Shown one piece after another: positions 41,578-51,625 of a stretch of 64,000 nt of DNA (positions within the stretch are counted from its first letter, which is position 1; each line of letters starts with the position of its first letter). The notes beneath the pieces are model-generated. The model searched no databases. It was not told the origin of the DNA and was given only the letters and a program-made list of their open reading frames with translations. This DNA is from Gemmatimonadota bacterium (GTDB taxonomy: Bacteria; Gemmatimonadota; Gemmatimonadetes; Gemmatimonadales; GWC2-71-9): the NCBI GenBank assembly GCA_009692115.1, contig SHZU01000005.1, positions 62,001 through 126,000 on the forward strand. The letters run 5' to 3'. The position numbers and the translations under genes were made by a program.

Positions 41578-42246
41578 TCAATCGTCGAGGTGCGGTTTCT
41601 CGCTGGCCAAAATCTGTCGTTTGGTCGGCACGCCCCACCGGTAGCCTCCGACGGAGCCATCGTCGCGGATGATCCGGTGGCAGGGAACGACCACCGCAAT
41701 TCGATTGCGAGCGATCGCGCCCGCCACGGCTCGCACGGCCTTGGGCTGCCCAATGGCGACCGCGATGTCCCGGTACGACTGGGTCCGGCCCCGCGGCACC
41801 TCGGTGAGCGCTCGCCACACCCGCTGCTGGAAGGCAGTTCCGATGAGGTCCACCGGGAGCGGCCCTGCCGGGAGTTCCCCGCGGAGTTGAGCCGCCACTT
41901 TGGTTACGAGGTCGGTGAGCCATCCGTCGGCGCCGTCGTCAACTCGATTCCGAGCGGCATTGGGGAACTCGGCGGCCAGGTTCGAAACCAGGGTTGGGTC
42001 GTCCGGCCCAAGGAGCACGGCACAGACACCCCAATCGGTTACTGCCGTCAGCAAGCGGCCGTACGGCGAATCGGTGATCGTGAACCGGATCTCGATCCCC
42101 GACCCACCCCTCGCCAGGCGACCCGGTGTCATGCCGAACCGGGCCCCGGCCTGCTCATACACCCGGCTGCTCGACCCGAACCCGGCGTCGTACGTCGCCC
42201 GGGAAACCGTCGCCGACCGCGGAGGCGAGAAACTCGCGGCAGGCAT
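41578..42246 (-). CDS. O6-methylguanine-DNA methyltransferase with truncated Ada N-terminus
   Basis: A 222-residue DNA repair protein. Residues 60-222 form the Ogt/Ada methyltransferase domain with the acceptor-Cys motif VVVPCHRIIRDDGSVGGYRW and the arginine-finger region GQPKAVRAVAGAI. Residues 10-50 (SRATYDAGFGSSSRVYEQAG, FGMTPGRLARGG) are the second AraC helix-turn-helix of Ada. The zinc domain with the phosphotriester-accepting Cys and the first helix-turn-helix are missing. It probably repairs O6-alkylguanine but cannot act as a complete Ada regulator. Confidence 0.88.
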   Translation of the reverse strand: MPAASFSPPRSATVSRATYDAGFGSSSRVYEQAGARFGMTPGRLARGGSGIEIRFTITDSPYGRLLTAVTDWGVCAVLLGPDDPTLVSNLAAEFPNAARNRVDDGADGWLTDLVTKVAAQLRGELPAGPLPVDLIGTAFQQRVWRALTEVPRGRTQSYRDIAVAIGQPKAVRAVAGAIARNRIAVVVPCHRIIRDDGSVGGYRWGVPTKRQILASEKPHLDD

Positions 42247-42252
42247 GGTCGC

Positions 42253-43134
42253 TCATTGGGTCGCCAACTCCGCCTGATGGCGCTTCAGTAGGCGAAGTGT
42301 TGCGCCGATCCCCTCCCGCTCCGGGAGCCGCTCGCCTTCGTATTCGATCCCGATCCACGAATGGAAATTGGCTTTGAGGACGATGCCAAGCAGGCGGCGG
42401 TAGTCCTTGGTCGTTTCGTTGCCGAGGCTGTCGAAGTCATGGGACTTGGCGCTGACCGCCTTTGCGAACGGCATCATGTCCTCGGTGCCCTGGTACCGGT
42501 CATACTCGTAAAAGTTGCCGAAGTCCGGCAAGGTGCCGCAGCGCGGGTGGTTGACCATTCGCATCACGCCGACCAACCAGTCTCCGTGGGACGACAGGCC
42601 CCCGTGGTTCTCCACGATCACATTGAGCTCCATCGGCGCCGCGAGTTCGGTCAGCGTCCGAAGCCCGTCGGCGGCCAACCGTTGCTGCTCGTCCGGACTG
42701 CCGGCGCTTTGGGCGTTGACTCGGATCGTGGCGCAGCCGAGGGTCTTAGCGGCTTCGAGCCACTTGCGGTGATTCTCGACCGCCGCGAGCCGTTTGGTGG
42801 CGTCCGGGTCGCCCAGGTTACCCTCGCCGTCACACATGATCAAATGTTGATAGACACCCTCGTCCGCCGCCCGCCGATTCATTTCCGCGAGGTAGCCGGC
42901 GTCCCGGACCCGGTCTTTGAAGAACACATTGACGTATTCAATGGCCTCGATCCCGAAGTCCCGCCGGGCCACCCGCGCGACATCCAGGTGATCGAGTTCC
43001 TTCGCGAACAGCGCTTTGTGGAGCGACCATTGCGCCAGCGAAATCTTGAAGGGCGCCGCAGCAGTTGAAAACAGCGGCAGGGAGGGCAACGCCAAGGCGG
43101 CGGTTGCCCCGACCACGAATTCCCGTCGATCCAT
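42253..43134 (-). CDS. Tat-exported sugar isomerase/epimerase-like TIM-barrel protein
   Basis: A 293-residue protein. The signal [20 protein letters not shown] is a twin-arginine (Tat) signal. The body is an AP-endonuclease-2/xylose-isomerase-like TIM barrel: [50 protein letters not shown] and [15 protein letters not shown], with acidic and His residues for a divalent metal. Export suggests a periplasmic sugar-modifying role. GGAGAG precedes the ATG at 43134. It is near the dehydrogenase/MFS/TonB locus. Confidence 0.85.
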   Translation of the reverse strand: MDRREFVVGATAALALPSLPLFSTAAAPFKISLAQWSLHKALFAKELDHLDVARVARRDFGIEAIEYVNVFFKDRVRDAGYLAEMNRRAADEGVYQHLIMCDGEGNLGDPDATKRLAAVENHRKWLEAAKTLGCATIRVNAQSAGSPDEQQRLAADGLRTLTELAAPMELNVIVENHGGLSSHGDWLVGVMRMVNHPRCGTLPDFGNFYEYDRYQGTEDMMPFAKAVSAKSHDFDSLGNETTKDYRRLLGIVLKANFHSWIGIEYEGERLPEREGIGATLRLLKRHQAELATQ

Positions 43135-43205
43135 GGGAGTCTCTCCGTTCGGGTTGGTCGAATTGTAGCGTTCTGGTGGCCGCCGCACGACCAAACGATC
43201 ACTTC

Positions 43206-44702
43206 CTACGGCTTGGACCTGCCGAGCCGCCGCCCGGCGAATCGGAGGCCATCGACGACGCCGGCGCCGTTCATCGTGAAGGTGACCAGGTCAGTCCCCT
43301 GCCACGAATTGTCCCAGCGGGCCTCGAAGGTATCGAAATGCCAGTGGCTCATTTTGGCGTGCTGCTCTGACCCGAATTGGAGGGCGAGACCGCCATCCTC
43401 AATCCGAACCTCGAGGGGTCCGACCAATGAGTCAGTGTAGGTGCCCGCATAGCCCTTCACGTCGAGGGACGGCTTGGTGGCTGCGATCCGGTTCCGCTGG
43501 GTCTTTACGAGCGCACTGTCCCCGGCCGCGGCCAGGCCGCCGTACAAAGTCCGAAGATCGGTGCTCCAATCCCGGGCCGGCAAGCCGAGCCAGGTGTCGA
43601 GACCGCGATAGAGGAGGGCGTGGCGCACCTCGACGTGATCCAAGTTTCCGAGAACGTAAATGCCCAGTCGCTCTTCGGGGATCACCCCGATGATCGCCAC
43701 CATTCCATCGATACTCCCGGTATGGAACTGAAGCATCCGGCCCTGGTAATCGTGCTGAAACCAACCGAGCCCATAGGTCATCCAGTGCGGCCTGGTGAGC
43801 TGTTGGGTGGGATAGAACTCGGACGGCGGGACCATGGTTTGGGCCTTCAGGAGTTCAGCCCAGGTGGCGGGTTTCAGCAGGCGACGACCGTTCGCCCTCC
43901 CGCTGTCGATGATAAACGCGGCCCACCGAGCCATATCCGAAACACTCGACCAAACCGACCCGGCCGCCGCCACCGAGTCCACCGCGGCGTTGCTGATGAC
44001 CCGGATCTCGCCGCCGACTCTCTGGTGCGGTGCGGCGACGTTAGGCTTGCCGGCTGTTCCCGCCAGGGTGGCCACGGTGCGGCTCATGCCGAGGGGTGCG
44101 AAAATCCTGGTTTCGATGAAGCGCTCCCAGGTCATTCCGCTGGCGGCGGCCACCACGGCGCCGGCGGTGGCGTACATGACGTTCTGATAGATGAATCCGG
44201 CTCGAAAGGAGTAGGCCATCGGAATGAACCGGGCGCGGCGGATGACCTCGGCGGGTGATGCCGTAGTCCGATACCACAACACATCACCGTTGGCGAGGCC
44301 GGCTCGGTGGACCAAGAGGTCGCGGATCGTAATCTCTCTCGTCACGTACGGGTCGCTGACCTGGAACCAGGGCAAGTGCTTGGTGACGGGATCGTCCCAC
44401 CGGAGCTTCCCCTCGTCGACCAACATCCCGATCGCGGCAGCCGTCATGGCTTTGGTGGTCGAGCCAATCGAAAAGAGGGTATGCTCGTTGACGGCGTCCG
44501 GCTTTCCGAATTCCCGAACCCCAAAACCCTTCGCGAAGATCGTCTTCCCGTCTTTAATGACCGCCACCGCCAGTCCGACCGCGCCCCAATCCTTGGCGGC
44601 CTGGGCGGCGTAGGCCTCAAATCCGGCAATCCTGGGATCCGCCTGGGCCATGAGGGCCGGGGCGACGAGCAAGGACGAGCAGAGCAGCAACGCGACGCGC
44701 AT
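43206..44702 (-). CDS. Secreted serine hydrolase (beta-lactamase/class C-like) with DUF3471 tail
   Basis: A 498-residue secreted protein. The signal [20 protein letters not shown] starts at 44702. The penicillin-binding-protein-type fold has the SxxK nucleophile in [15 protein letters not shown] (about residue 80), YQN in [13 protein letters not shown] and the HxG-like [11 protein letters not shown]-terminal beta domain (from about residue 400; [20 protein letters not shown]) matches DUF3471. It is probably an esterase or D-aminopeptidase; the substrate is unknown. It is divergent from the dehydrogenase gene. Confidence 0.9.
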   Translation of the reverse strand: MRVALLLCSSLLVAPALMAQADPRIAGFEAYAAQAAKDWGAVGLAVAVIKDGKTIFAKGFGVREFGKPDAVNEHTLFSIGSTTKAMTAAAIGMLVDEGKLRWDDPVTKHLPWFQVSDPYVTREITIRDLLVHRAGLANGDVLWYRTTASPAEVIRRARFIPMAYSFRAGFIYQNVMYATAGAVVAAASGMTWERFIETRIFAPLGMSRTVATLAGTAGKPNVAAPHQRVGGEIRVISNAAVDSVAAAGSVWSSVSDMARWAAFIIDSGRANGRRLLKPATWAELLKAQTMVPPSEFYPTQQLTRPHWMTYGLGWFQHDYQGRMLQFHTGSIDGMVAIIGVIPEERLGIYVLGNLDHVEVRHALLYRGLDTWLGLPARDWSTDLRTLYGGLAAAGDSALVKTQRNRIAATKPSLDVKGYAGTYTDSLVGPLEVRIEDGGLALQFGSEQHAKMSHWHFDTFEARWDNSWQGTDLVTFTMNGAGVVDGLRFAGRRLGRSKP

Positions 44703-44795
44703 GGGACACTCGGTTGGGTGGGTGCGATCCAATCTAAGGGAACTCGGCGGCGACTGACGTTGCGACCCCGGGCCGCCGTGCTAGCTTGTGTCCCT

Positions 44796-46064
44796 ATGGC
44801 AAACAAACGACTCGGCGTTGGCTTCATCGGCAGCGGGTTCAACGCCCGCTTTCATATGCTCTCGTGGACCGGGATTCGCGACGCCGACGTGCTCGGCGTC
44901 TACAGCCCGAATCATCAGCACGCGGAGAGTGCCGCCCGGTACGCCCGCGCGCTCGACGTCGGATCCTGCCAGCCATATCGGTCGATTGCCGAGATGGTGG
45001 CTGATCCGGCCATCGATGCCATTTGGCTCTGCGGCCCGAACCACGCCCGAATCGAGAACGTGGAGGAGTTGGTCGATCCGATTCTCCGGGGCCGGGCCGA
45101 ATTGACCGGAATCGCCTGCGAAAAGCCGCTGGCCCGAAACGTCGCGGAGGCCAAGCAGGTCACCGCCCTGGTCAAGCGGGCCGGATTAAAGCACGGGTAC
45201 CTTGAAAACCAGTGCTTTTCTCCGCAGGTCGAACGGGGACGGGAACTCCTGTGGGCCCGTGGCGCGGCGATTACTGGACGACCCTACCTGGCCCGGGCCG
45301 CCGAAGAGCACAGCGGACCCCATATGCCGTGGTTCTGGCGGGGCAAGCTTCAGGGTGGCGGGGTCTTGAACGACATGATGTGTCATTCGGCGCTGGTGGT
45401 CCGCCACCTCCTGACCAAACCCGGCGACGACATCAGCACGGTCAAGCCAGTCCGGATTACCGGCCACATCGCCAGTCTCAAATGGACGCGGCCCGAATAT
45501 GCCAAGCGGCTCAAGAAGGTCATGGGACCCGCCGTCGACTACGCTCGCGAACCAGCCGAAGATTTTGCGAGTGTCATGATCGAGTTTGAAACCGCGGATG
45601 GCTACCGGGTCTTCGGCGAGGCCAGCACCTCCTGGAGCTTCGTGGGTGCCGGGCTCCGGCTCTCGGCCGAGTTGCTGGGGCCCGAGTATTCAATGGCGTG
45701 GAATACGCTTGACACCGGGCTCAAGCTCTTCTTCAGCCGCGAAGTCCAAGGCAAGACCGGGGAAGACTTGGTCGAGAAGCAGAACGCCGAGATGGGGCTG
45801 ATGCCGGTCGTCGCCCAGGAAGCCGTGGCCTACGGTTATGAAGGCGAGAACCGGCACTTTGTTCGGGCCTTCCTGGGGAAGGAGGAGCCGGTCCTGACCT
45901 TCGATCACGGGGTTGAGGTGGTGCGGATGCTGATGGCGGCGTATCAGAGCGCGGAGCAGGGAAAGACCCTGGCCTTCCCGCCGTCCGGGTTGGACCGCTT
46001 TGTCCCTGACGTGGCGAAACGAGGGGTAAAACTCCCTCGGGCTACGACGGGTCGGCGGCGGTAG
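44796..46064 (+). CDS. Gfo/Idh/MocA-family oxidoreductase
   Basis: A 422-residue NAD(P)-dependent sugar or polyol dehydrogenase. The Rossmann N-terminus MANKRLGVGFIGSGFNARFH binds cofactor, IACEKPLARNVAEAK carries the conserved EKP, and the C-terminal substrate domain includes GGGVLNDMMCHSALVVRHLL with the usual Asp/His pair. I chose ATG 44796 because the family begins here; upstream codons add unrelated residues. It is 69 bases before the MFS gene. Confidence 0.92.
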   Translation: MANKRLGVGFIGSGFNARFHMLSWTGIRDADVLGVYSPNHQHAESAARYARALDVGSCQPYRSIAEMVADPAIDAIWLCGPNHARIENVEELVDPILRGRAELTGIACEKPLARNVAEAKQVTALVKRAGLKHGYLENQCFSPQVERGRELLWARGAAITGRPYLARAAEEHSGPHMPWFWRGKLQGGGVLNDMMCHSALVVRHLLTKPGDDISTVKPVRITGHIASLKWTRPEYAKRLKKVMGPAVDYAREPAEDFASVMIEFETADGYRVFGEASTSWSFVGAGLRLSAELLGPEYSMAWNTLDTGLKLFFSREVQGKTGEDLVEKQNAEMGLMPVVAQEAVAYGYEGENRHFVRAFLGKEEPVLTFDHGVEVVRMLMAAYQSAEQGKTLAFPPSGLDRFVPDVAKRGVKLPRATTGRRR

Positions 46065-46133
46065 TGAATTTGCCAACATCTTGCGGCGAATAACGATAGA
46101 CATAACGAAATAGTCCTTTACATACGGAACCCA

Positions 46134-47417
46134 ATGCCGCAACGCTCCGTTGGGAAACTCGGTCGCCTGTCGATCATGATGTTCCTCCAGTACGCCGTGT
46201 GGGGTGCGTGGCTTCCCTTAGCTGGTCGCTACCTCTCCGCGCCGACCGCCGACGGGGGGCTTGGGTTCACCGGTGGCCAAATTGGCCTGATTCTCGGACT
46301 CGCCGGTTCGATCGGCGCTATCGCCTCCCCGTTTATCGCCGGCCAACTCGCCGACCGGTACTTCCGGACTGAACGCTTCCTGACGGCTCTTCTACTGATC
46401 GGTGGCGGCCTCAAGTGGTATACCGCTTCCCAAATCACCTTCTCCTCCTGGCTCTGGCTTTCGATCCTCTACAGCGTCGTCTATATGCCGACCCTCGCGC
46501 TCTCGAACTCGATGGCCTTCGCCCATCTCGACGATCGAGATCGGCAGTTTCCAAAGGTCCGGGTTTGGGGCACGATCGGCTGGATTGCGGTGAGCTGGAT
46601 TTTTCCGATGCTCTATCTCCAGCACAACCTCCACTGGCAGTGGATGCCGCCCTTCCTGGTCGGCCCCGAGAACGATGGCGTCACTGCGCGTCTCGCCGAT
46701 TCCCTTCGATTCTCCGCCTTGATCTCATGGGCGTACGCCGCGTTCTGCTGGTTCTTGCCGGCCACCCCGCCCAAACGTGATTCCGTCGAGCCGCTGGCCT
46801 TCGCCAAGGCCTTTCGCCTCCTCAAGGATCCCTCGTTTGCGGTGCTCGTCGCGGCCAGTCTTCCGATCAGTATCATCCACCAGATTTATTTCATTCAGAC
46901 CCCTCCGTTTCTCTCCCACCTTGGTCTCCTCGACAGCCAGATTGGTCCGGCTATGACCATCGGCCAGTTCAGTGAAATTCTGGTCATGGGTCTCCTCGGC
47001 TGGGCTCTGACGAAGTTCGGGTTCAAAACCGTCATTGCGATTGGCGCCTTCGCCTACTTCGCTCGCTACATGGTGTGGAGCGTACCGTCCCTTCCAGTTG
47101 CCGTGCAGGTGGCGAGCCAGGCGCTGCACGGTGTCTGCTATGCTTGTTTCTTTGCCGGGGCCTACATCTATGCCGACCGGATCGCGCCGGCCGACATCCG
47201 CAATTCGGTTCAGACGGTGTTCGGCATCATCATCCTGGGCGGTGGCCCGGTCCTCGGCGGCATCCTCTCGGGGTGGCTCGCCAATCATTACGCGACCCCG
47301 ACCGGCGTCGACTTCGCGGCGATCTGGCGAGTGGTCGCCTTCATCGGTCTGGGTACCGGCCTGTTGTTCCTGGCGGCCTTTCGAGAGCGGCCGCCGCTGG
47401 CCAGGGGTGAACGTTAG
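46134..47417 (+). CDS. Nucleoside/sugar permease, NupG-like MFS
   Basis: A 427-residue inner-membrane transporter with about 12 helices. It matches the nucleoside:proton symporter group: LSIMMFLQYAVWGAWLPLAG at the N-terminus, ALSNSMAFAHLDDRDRQFPK then VRVWGTIGWIAVSW, and YIYADRIAPADIRNSVQTVF. Members move nucleosides or, in environmental bacteria, sugars. It probably imports the substrate of the dehydrogenase encoded just upstream. The TonB receptor gene starts 32 bases downstream. Confidence 0.9.
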   Translation: MPQRSVGKLGRLSIMMFLQYAVWGAWLPLAGRYLSAPTADGGLGFTGGQIGLILGLAGSIGAIASPFIAGQLADRYFRTERFLTALLLIGGGLKWYTASQITFSSWLWLSILYSVVYMPTLALSNSMAFAHLDDRDRQFPKVRVWGTIGWIAVSWIFPMLYLQHNLHWQWMPPFLVGPENDGVTARLADSLRFSALISWAYAAFCWFLPATPPKRDSVEPLAFAKAFRLLKDPSFAVLVAASLPISIIHQIYFIQTPPFLSHLGLLDSQIGPAMTIGQFSEILVMGLLGWALTKFGFKTVIAIGAFAYFARYMVWSVPSLPVAVQVASQALHGVCYACFFAGAYIYADRIAPADIRNSVQTVFGIIILGGGPVLGGILSGWLANHYATPTGVDFAAIWRVVAFIGLGTGLLFLAAFRERPPLARGER

Positions 47418-47449
47418 GCCACCACGGCCGCCTCGTTTACATTTCCACG

Positions 47450-49651
47450 ATGCCAGCCCGCGCTGATTCGACCGTCCTGATTCACCGCCACCGGTGGTGG
47501 CGGTTTTTGGTCATCCTCGTGGTCGTCCTTACCACGACGGCGTCCGCCCAGCAAGCCATCGGCACTCTGGTCGTCACGGTCCGCGGGCCGGACTCCCTCC
47601 CGCTCCGCGGTGCCTTCATTCGATCCGACCGGCTCGGCGGCGTGACGAATGACTCGGGCCAGGCCCGGATTACGCTGCCCGCCCGCCTGGTGTCGGTGCT
47701 CGTCTCCCATCCCGGATACCGTCCCAACACCTTCGAAATCACCATCGTTCCGGACGTTACCCAGCGCTACGATCTTGCCCTCGATCCGATGAACGGCCAC
47801 CGCTCAGACGCCACGGTCCACTCGACCAGGGCTGATCGAACCGTGGCGTCCGAACCCGTCGCCGTGCGGATTCTTGGACGGGAGGAACTGAACCTTCGAG
47901 CGATCAGCTATCCGACCGATCTGACTCGGCTGTTTCCGGGACGACCACAACTGATCGTGCAGAGTCAAGGTGGGTTGGTGGATGCGAGCGCTTTCCAGCT
48001 CAACGGGGTCCGCGGGCCATCCGCCGGTGTCCTGGTCGACGGCCTACCTCTCCTCGGAGCCCAGCCGGGCGCCTTTGGGCTGCTGCAATTGTCGCCGCTG
48101 GAGTTCGACCAAGTCGAGGTGATTGGTGGCCCGGCCACCGTGTTCGCCACGGGCGGCTCGGGCGGCGGACTGGTCAACTTGGTGGCCCGTCGGCCCGAGC
48201 GTGATCAAGTCCGTTTGGGCATCAACCAATCGTCCGAAAAGGGCGGTGACGTCCTCTTTTGGGGCTCGCGGCGCCAATCGTCCACGCTCTCGGCCAGCCT
48301 GTTCGCCGACTTCCACCAGCAGCGGCTCGTTGACTCGGACGGCGACGGCTGGGGCGAATTTCCCCGGGCAATTCGATTGTCGGTTCGCCCCCGGGTCTAT
48401 CTCGAGCGCCCGAACGGCGACGGTCTGATGGCAACCGTCGGCGCGATGTCCGAAGACCGGACCGGCGGCTTCTTGTTTACCAATACGGGCGCCAACCTCT
48501 ATCGAGAAGAACGCCGGGCCCGTCGATTCGATGCCGGTTTGGTGGCCCGCCGGAGCCTGGGAAACTTCGGGACCCTCAACTTCAAATTCTCGGCCGTGAG
48601 CCAATCCATTCGCCACGCGTTTGACGAGGTCCTGGAGCGAGACCGCCGATCGACGATCTTTGCCGAACTCTCATACCACGACGCCATCGGACCTGTCGAC
48701 GTCGTGTCCGGGATCGGCTATCTCCGCGAAACGCTCCGGCAACGGGACTTCGCCGGGTTCGATTTTACCCACCAGATTCCCTCGGTGTTTGGTACGGTCA
48801 CCAAGGCATTGGGCGAAGACCTCACCGCCACGGTGGCGGGGCGGTGCGATGATCACAATCTCCATGGTGCCCAGTGCATGCCCCGGGCTGATGTGTTGTT
48901 CCGGCCCTCGGGCCAGCTCGAACTGCGGGCGTTCGCGGCCGGCGGGTACAACCCGGCAACGCCCCTGGCCGATGCGGCCGAGACGCTCGGCTTCCATGCC
49001 ATGCTTCCAGTCACAACGAAAGCGTCGAGGTCTCGGTCGACCGGGATCGATCTTCAGTGGCGGCGCCGCCGCATTCAGGTGGCCGGATCGGTTGCCCTTA
49101 CCCGCGTGAGTCTCCCGATCCGGGCGGTGCCGTTTGCGGGGGACACGGCGTTTCGCCTCCGGCTGATCAATGTGGCCGAGCCCACCCGAGCGGCGTCGGC
49201 CGAGCTTCGGGTCGAATACAACAAGAATCCGGTGGTTATCGAGGGATTTGTCGGCCTGATCGCCGCCACCGAGGGCGTACCCGGAGCGGCTACTCGTCGC
49301 GATGCCGAGTTGACGCCCCGACACACGTTCGGCCTCTCGTTTCAGTGGCATGCCCCTGGCGGCGCCGGTACCACGGTAAGCCTCGACGTACGGTACGTCG
49401 GGTCCCAGCCGGTTACCGACAACCCGTTCCTCACGACGGCCCCGGGTTATGGACTCATGAACGGTGTGGTGTCCCAACGATCGGGGCGAGCCCGTCTCTA
49501 TCTCAGCGCGGAGAACTTGCTGGACGTAAGGTTGGCCGACTATCACGCCGTGTTCTTTACCGCCCCGGTCGCCGGAGGCCGTCGCACCCCGACTCCGTGG
49601 GCCCCGCTTCGGGGTCGGGTGATCAGCCTCGGCGGGCTGGTTGATTGGTAG
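47450..49651 (+). CDS. TonB-dependent outer-membrane receptor
   Basis: A 733-residue receptor. The signal peptide (residues 15-33, ending SAQQ) is followed by a carboxypeptidase-regulatory-like domain (residues 35-110). The plug is visible as FQLNGVRGPSAGVLVDGLPL and FDQVEVIGGPATVFATGGSG. The remaining 500 residues are a 22-strand barrel, ending VISLGGLVDW with a terminal aromatic. A short TonB box is not obvious. Its position after the permease gene suggests uptake of the same nutrient. Confidence 0.9.
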   Translation: MPARADSTVLIHRHRWWRFLVILVVVLTTTASAQQAIGTLVVTVRGPDSLPLRGAFIRSDRLGGVTNDSGQARITLPARLVSVLVSHPGYRPNTFEITIVPDVTQRYDLALDPMNGHRSDATVHSTRADRTVASEPVAVRILGREELNLRAISYPTDLTRLFPGRPQLIVQSQGGLVDASAFQLNGVRGPSAGVLVDGLPLLGAQPGAFGLLQLSPLEFDQVEVIGGPATVFATGGSGGGLVNLVARRPERDQVRLGINQSSEKGGDVLFWGSRRQSSTLSASLFADFHQQRLVDSDGDGWGEFPRAIRLSVRPRVYLERPNGDGLMATVGAMSEDRTGGFLFTNTGANLYREERRARRFDAGLVARRSLGNFGTLNFKFSAVSQSIRHAFDEVLERDRRSTIFAELSYHDAIGPVDVVSGIGYLRETLRQRDFAGFDFTHQIPSVFGTVTKALGEDLTATVAGRCDDHNLHGAQCMPRADVLFRPSGQLELRAFAAGGYNPATPLADAAETLGFHAMLPVTTKASRSRSTGIDLQWRRRRIQVAGSVALTRVSLPIRAVPFAGDTAFRLRLINVAEPTRAASAELRVEYNKNPVVIEGFVGLIAATEGVPGAATRRDAELTPRHTFGLSFQWHAPGGAGTTVSLDVRYVGSQPVTDNPFLTTAPGYGLMNGVVSQRSGRARLYLSAENLLDVRLADYHAVFFTAPVAGGRRTPTPWAPLRGRVISLGGLVDW

Positions 49652-49654
49652 GTC

Positions 49655-51625
49655 CTAGTCGGTTCGCTTGTCGAGTTCTTTTCTCGCCTCGGCATGCCCC
49701 CCATCCGCCGCGCGCCTGAGCAAGCGAAGTCCGTCCTCCTCTGATTTTCGGACCCCCCGACCTTGGAGGTAGATCAACGCGAGCCGATACTCGGCTTCGT
49801 GGCTCGGGTTGTCGCCGGTCGCGGCCTGCCCATACCAGAATCGCGAGAGCGAGTCGCTTCGAACGGTCCGATCGGCGCTCTCCGAGTAGATCTTCGCCAA
49901 TCGGAGTTGGCTGGCCCGGTCTCCGTTGCCTGCCGCGAGCAGATACCACCGGCGCGCTTTAGCCTCACTCTTCGCAGTTCCGAGCCCTTGGTCGAGGCGG
50001 CTTGCGATGAACGGATAGGCCGCCCGAAAATTGTTGTTTGCGGCTTCGAGATAATACTGGGTTGCGCCCGACGGGTCCGAGGCCTCCAGGCGCCTCGCCA
50101 TCCAAAACTGGGCCTCGGCGTCGTTTCCACGGGCCGCTTTCTCAAACAGCGGCACAGCCCGTTCATCGTCGGATCGAGCGCTCAGGATCTTTCCGGCCAG
50201 CCGGCTCGATCGGACGTTATCGGCCCGGCTCTCCGCTTCGCAGACCGGAAGGGCCTTTTCGAAGTCTCCCCGTTCGTAGAGCGCGACACAGGTCGGCGCT
50301 TCGGGCTCTCGTTTCGTCGCGGAGCCTTCGGCGCCGAGCACTCCGATCGTGGCGGGAATCTTGGTGCCGGAGTCAGGCCGCGGTCCCGGCGGGGGTGCGG
50401 GCTTTGGCGCGGCGGTTTCGGTGGTTGCCGGTGGAACGCCCGGCACTTGGGGGCTCGGGATTCGAACCGTGTCTCGAACGATCGTCGGGCTCGGCATCGG
50501 ACCTGGAGTTGGCCACTGTGATACCGCCACGGCAACGACGGCAACGATCGCGAGCATGGGAATCCAGGTTGCCCGACGCGTGGGCTTCCGGACCGGACCC
50601 GGAACGGGGGCTCTTTCCTCCTCGATGGGTCCAACGAACCCGCGGTCCTTGAGGGCGGTCGCGAAGTCTTTGATGGAATCAAATCGATGCTTGGCGTTCT
50701 TCTGCATTGCCCGGTAGAGGGCGGCGGCAATATGAAGGGGCAGGTCCTCGACTAGCGTAGCGAGTGGGGGTGGTTGGTCGAGCAGTTGCTTGGCGATGAT
50801 GGCCCGAGCGGTTTCGCCTTCGAACGGAGCCCGGCCCGCCAGCATTTGGTAGGCAACGACGGCCAGGGAGTACTGGTCGCTGCGGTGATCGATGGTGGGT
50901 TCGCCGCTGGCCTGTTCGGGACTCATGTACTGCGGTGTCCCCACCACGACGCCGGTGCCGGTGAGTTCCTTTTCGCTCGAATCGACCGCCTTGGCGATCC
51001 CGAAATCCATGAGTCGAACGTGCCGCTCGACACCCTCGAGCATGATGTTTTCGGGCTTGATATCGCGGTGGATCACGTTGAACCCGTGGGCCACCGCCAG
51101 CGCGTTGGCCGCCTCGAGCACGATCCGCTGCACCTCTTCGATCGGAAGCCGGCGTTGGCGCTGCAACACGGCCTTGAGGCTCTCCCCTTTGATCAGCGGC
51201 ATCAGGATGTAGCAAATCCCGCCGGCCTCACCGACATCATAGACCGGCACGATCGCCGGATGCTGGAGCGCGGCTACGGCCAGAGCTTCCCGGCGAAATC
51301 GCTCGAGCAATGCCGGAGTCACGATCAGGTCGGGGCGGAGCACTTTGACCGCGAGTTCGCGCTTCAACTTGAGGTCGCGGACCGCGAAGACCTCGGCGTA
51401 GCCTCCTCGTCCGATCAGCCGGCCCAATTCAAAGTTTGGACCGAGGGCCCGGCCAAGGCGCTCCGGCGCGTTCTCGTAACTCGCCGACAGAGAGGGATCC
51501 CGAACGCCCTCCGGTTCCCCGATGACCTGGGTAGCGGTCGGGGACCCGCACTGCGCACAGTAGGCTGCGCCGTGGGCGAGGGGAAGATTGCAGGTTGGGC
51601 AGGTTCTAGCGGACACGGCTCTCAC
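49655..51625 (-). CDS. Zinc-ribbon Ser/Thr protein kinase with Sel1 repeats
   Basis: A 656-residue membrane kinase. Residues 9-26 (CPTCNLPLAHGAAYCAQC) are a two-CxxC zinc ribbon. The kinase domain (about 63-330) has GRGGYAEVF, the HRDIKPENI loop and DFGIAK. A basic segment, one membrane helix (WIPMLAIVAVVAVAVSQW) and a Pro/Ala linker lead to extracytoplasmic Sel1 repeats (455-656: AEAQFWMARRLEASDPSGAT). Start is GTG, overlapping the upstream stop by four bases; a second GTG at 51616 is possible. Substrate is unknown. Confidence 0.92.
   Translation of the reverse strand: MRAVSARTCPTCNLPLAHGAAYCAQCGSPTATQVIGEPEGVRDPSLSASYENAPERLGRALGPNFELGRLIGRGGYAEVFAVRDLKLKRELAVKVLRPDLIVTPALLERFRREALAVAALQHPAIVPVYDVGEAGGICYILMPLIKGESLKAVLQRQRRLPIEEVQRIVLEAANALAVAHGFNVIHRDIKPENIMLEGVERHVRLMDFGIAKAVDSSEKELTGTGVVVGTPQYMSPEQASGEPTIDHRSDQYSLAVVAYQMLAGRAPFEGETARAIIAKQLLDQPPPLATLVEDLPLHIAAALYRAMQKNAKHRFDSIKDFATALKDRGFVGPIEEERAPVPGPVRKPTRRATWIPMLAIVAVVAVAVSQWPTPGPMPSPTIVRDTVRIPSPQVPGVPPATTETAAPKPAPPPGPRPDSGTKIPATIGVLGAEGSATKREPEAPTCVALYERGDFEKALPVCEAESRADNVRSSRLAGKILSARSDDERAVPLFEKAARGNDAEAQFWMARRLEASDPSGATQYYLEAANNNFRAAYPFIASRLDQGLGTAKSEAKARRWYLLAAGNGDRASQLRLAKIYSESADRTVRSDSLSRFWYGQAATGDNPSHEAEYRLALIYLQGRGVRKSEEDGLRLLRRAADGGHAEARKELDKRTD

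Noticed and set aside
47418-47449. Cobalamin or other riboswitch before the TonB receptor
   Set aside because: The gap is only 32 bases, too short for a known riboswitch.
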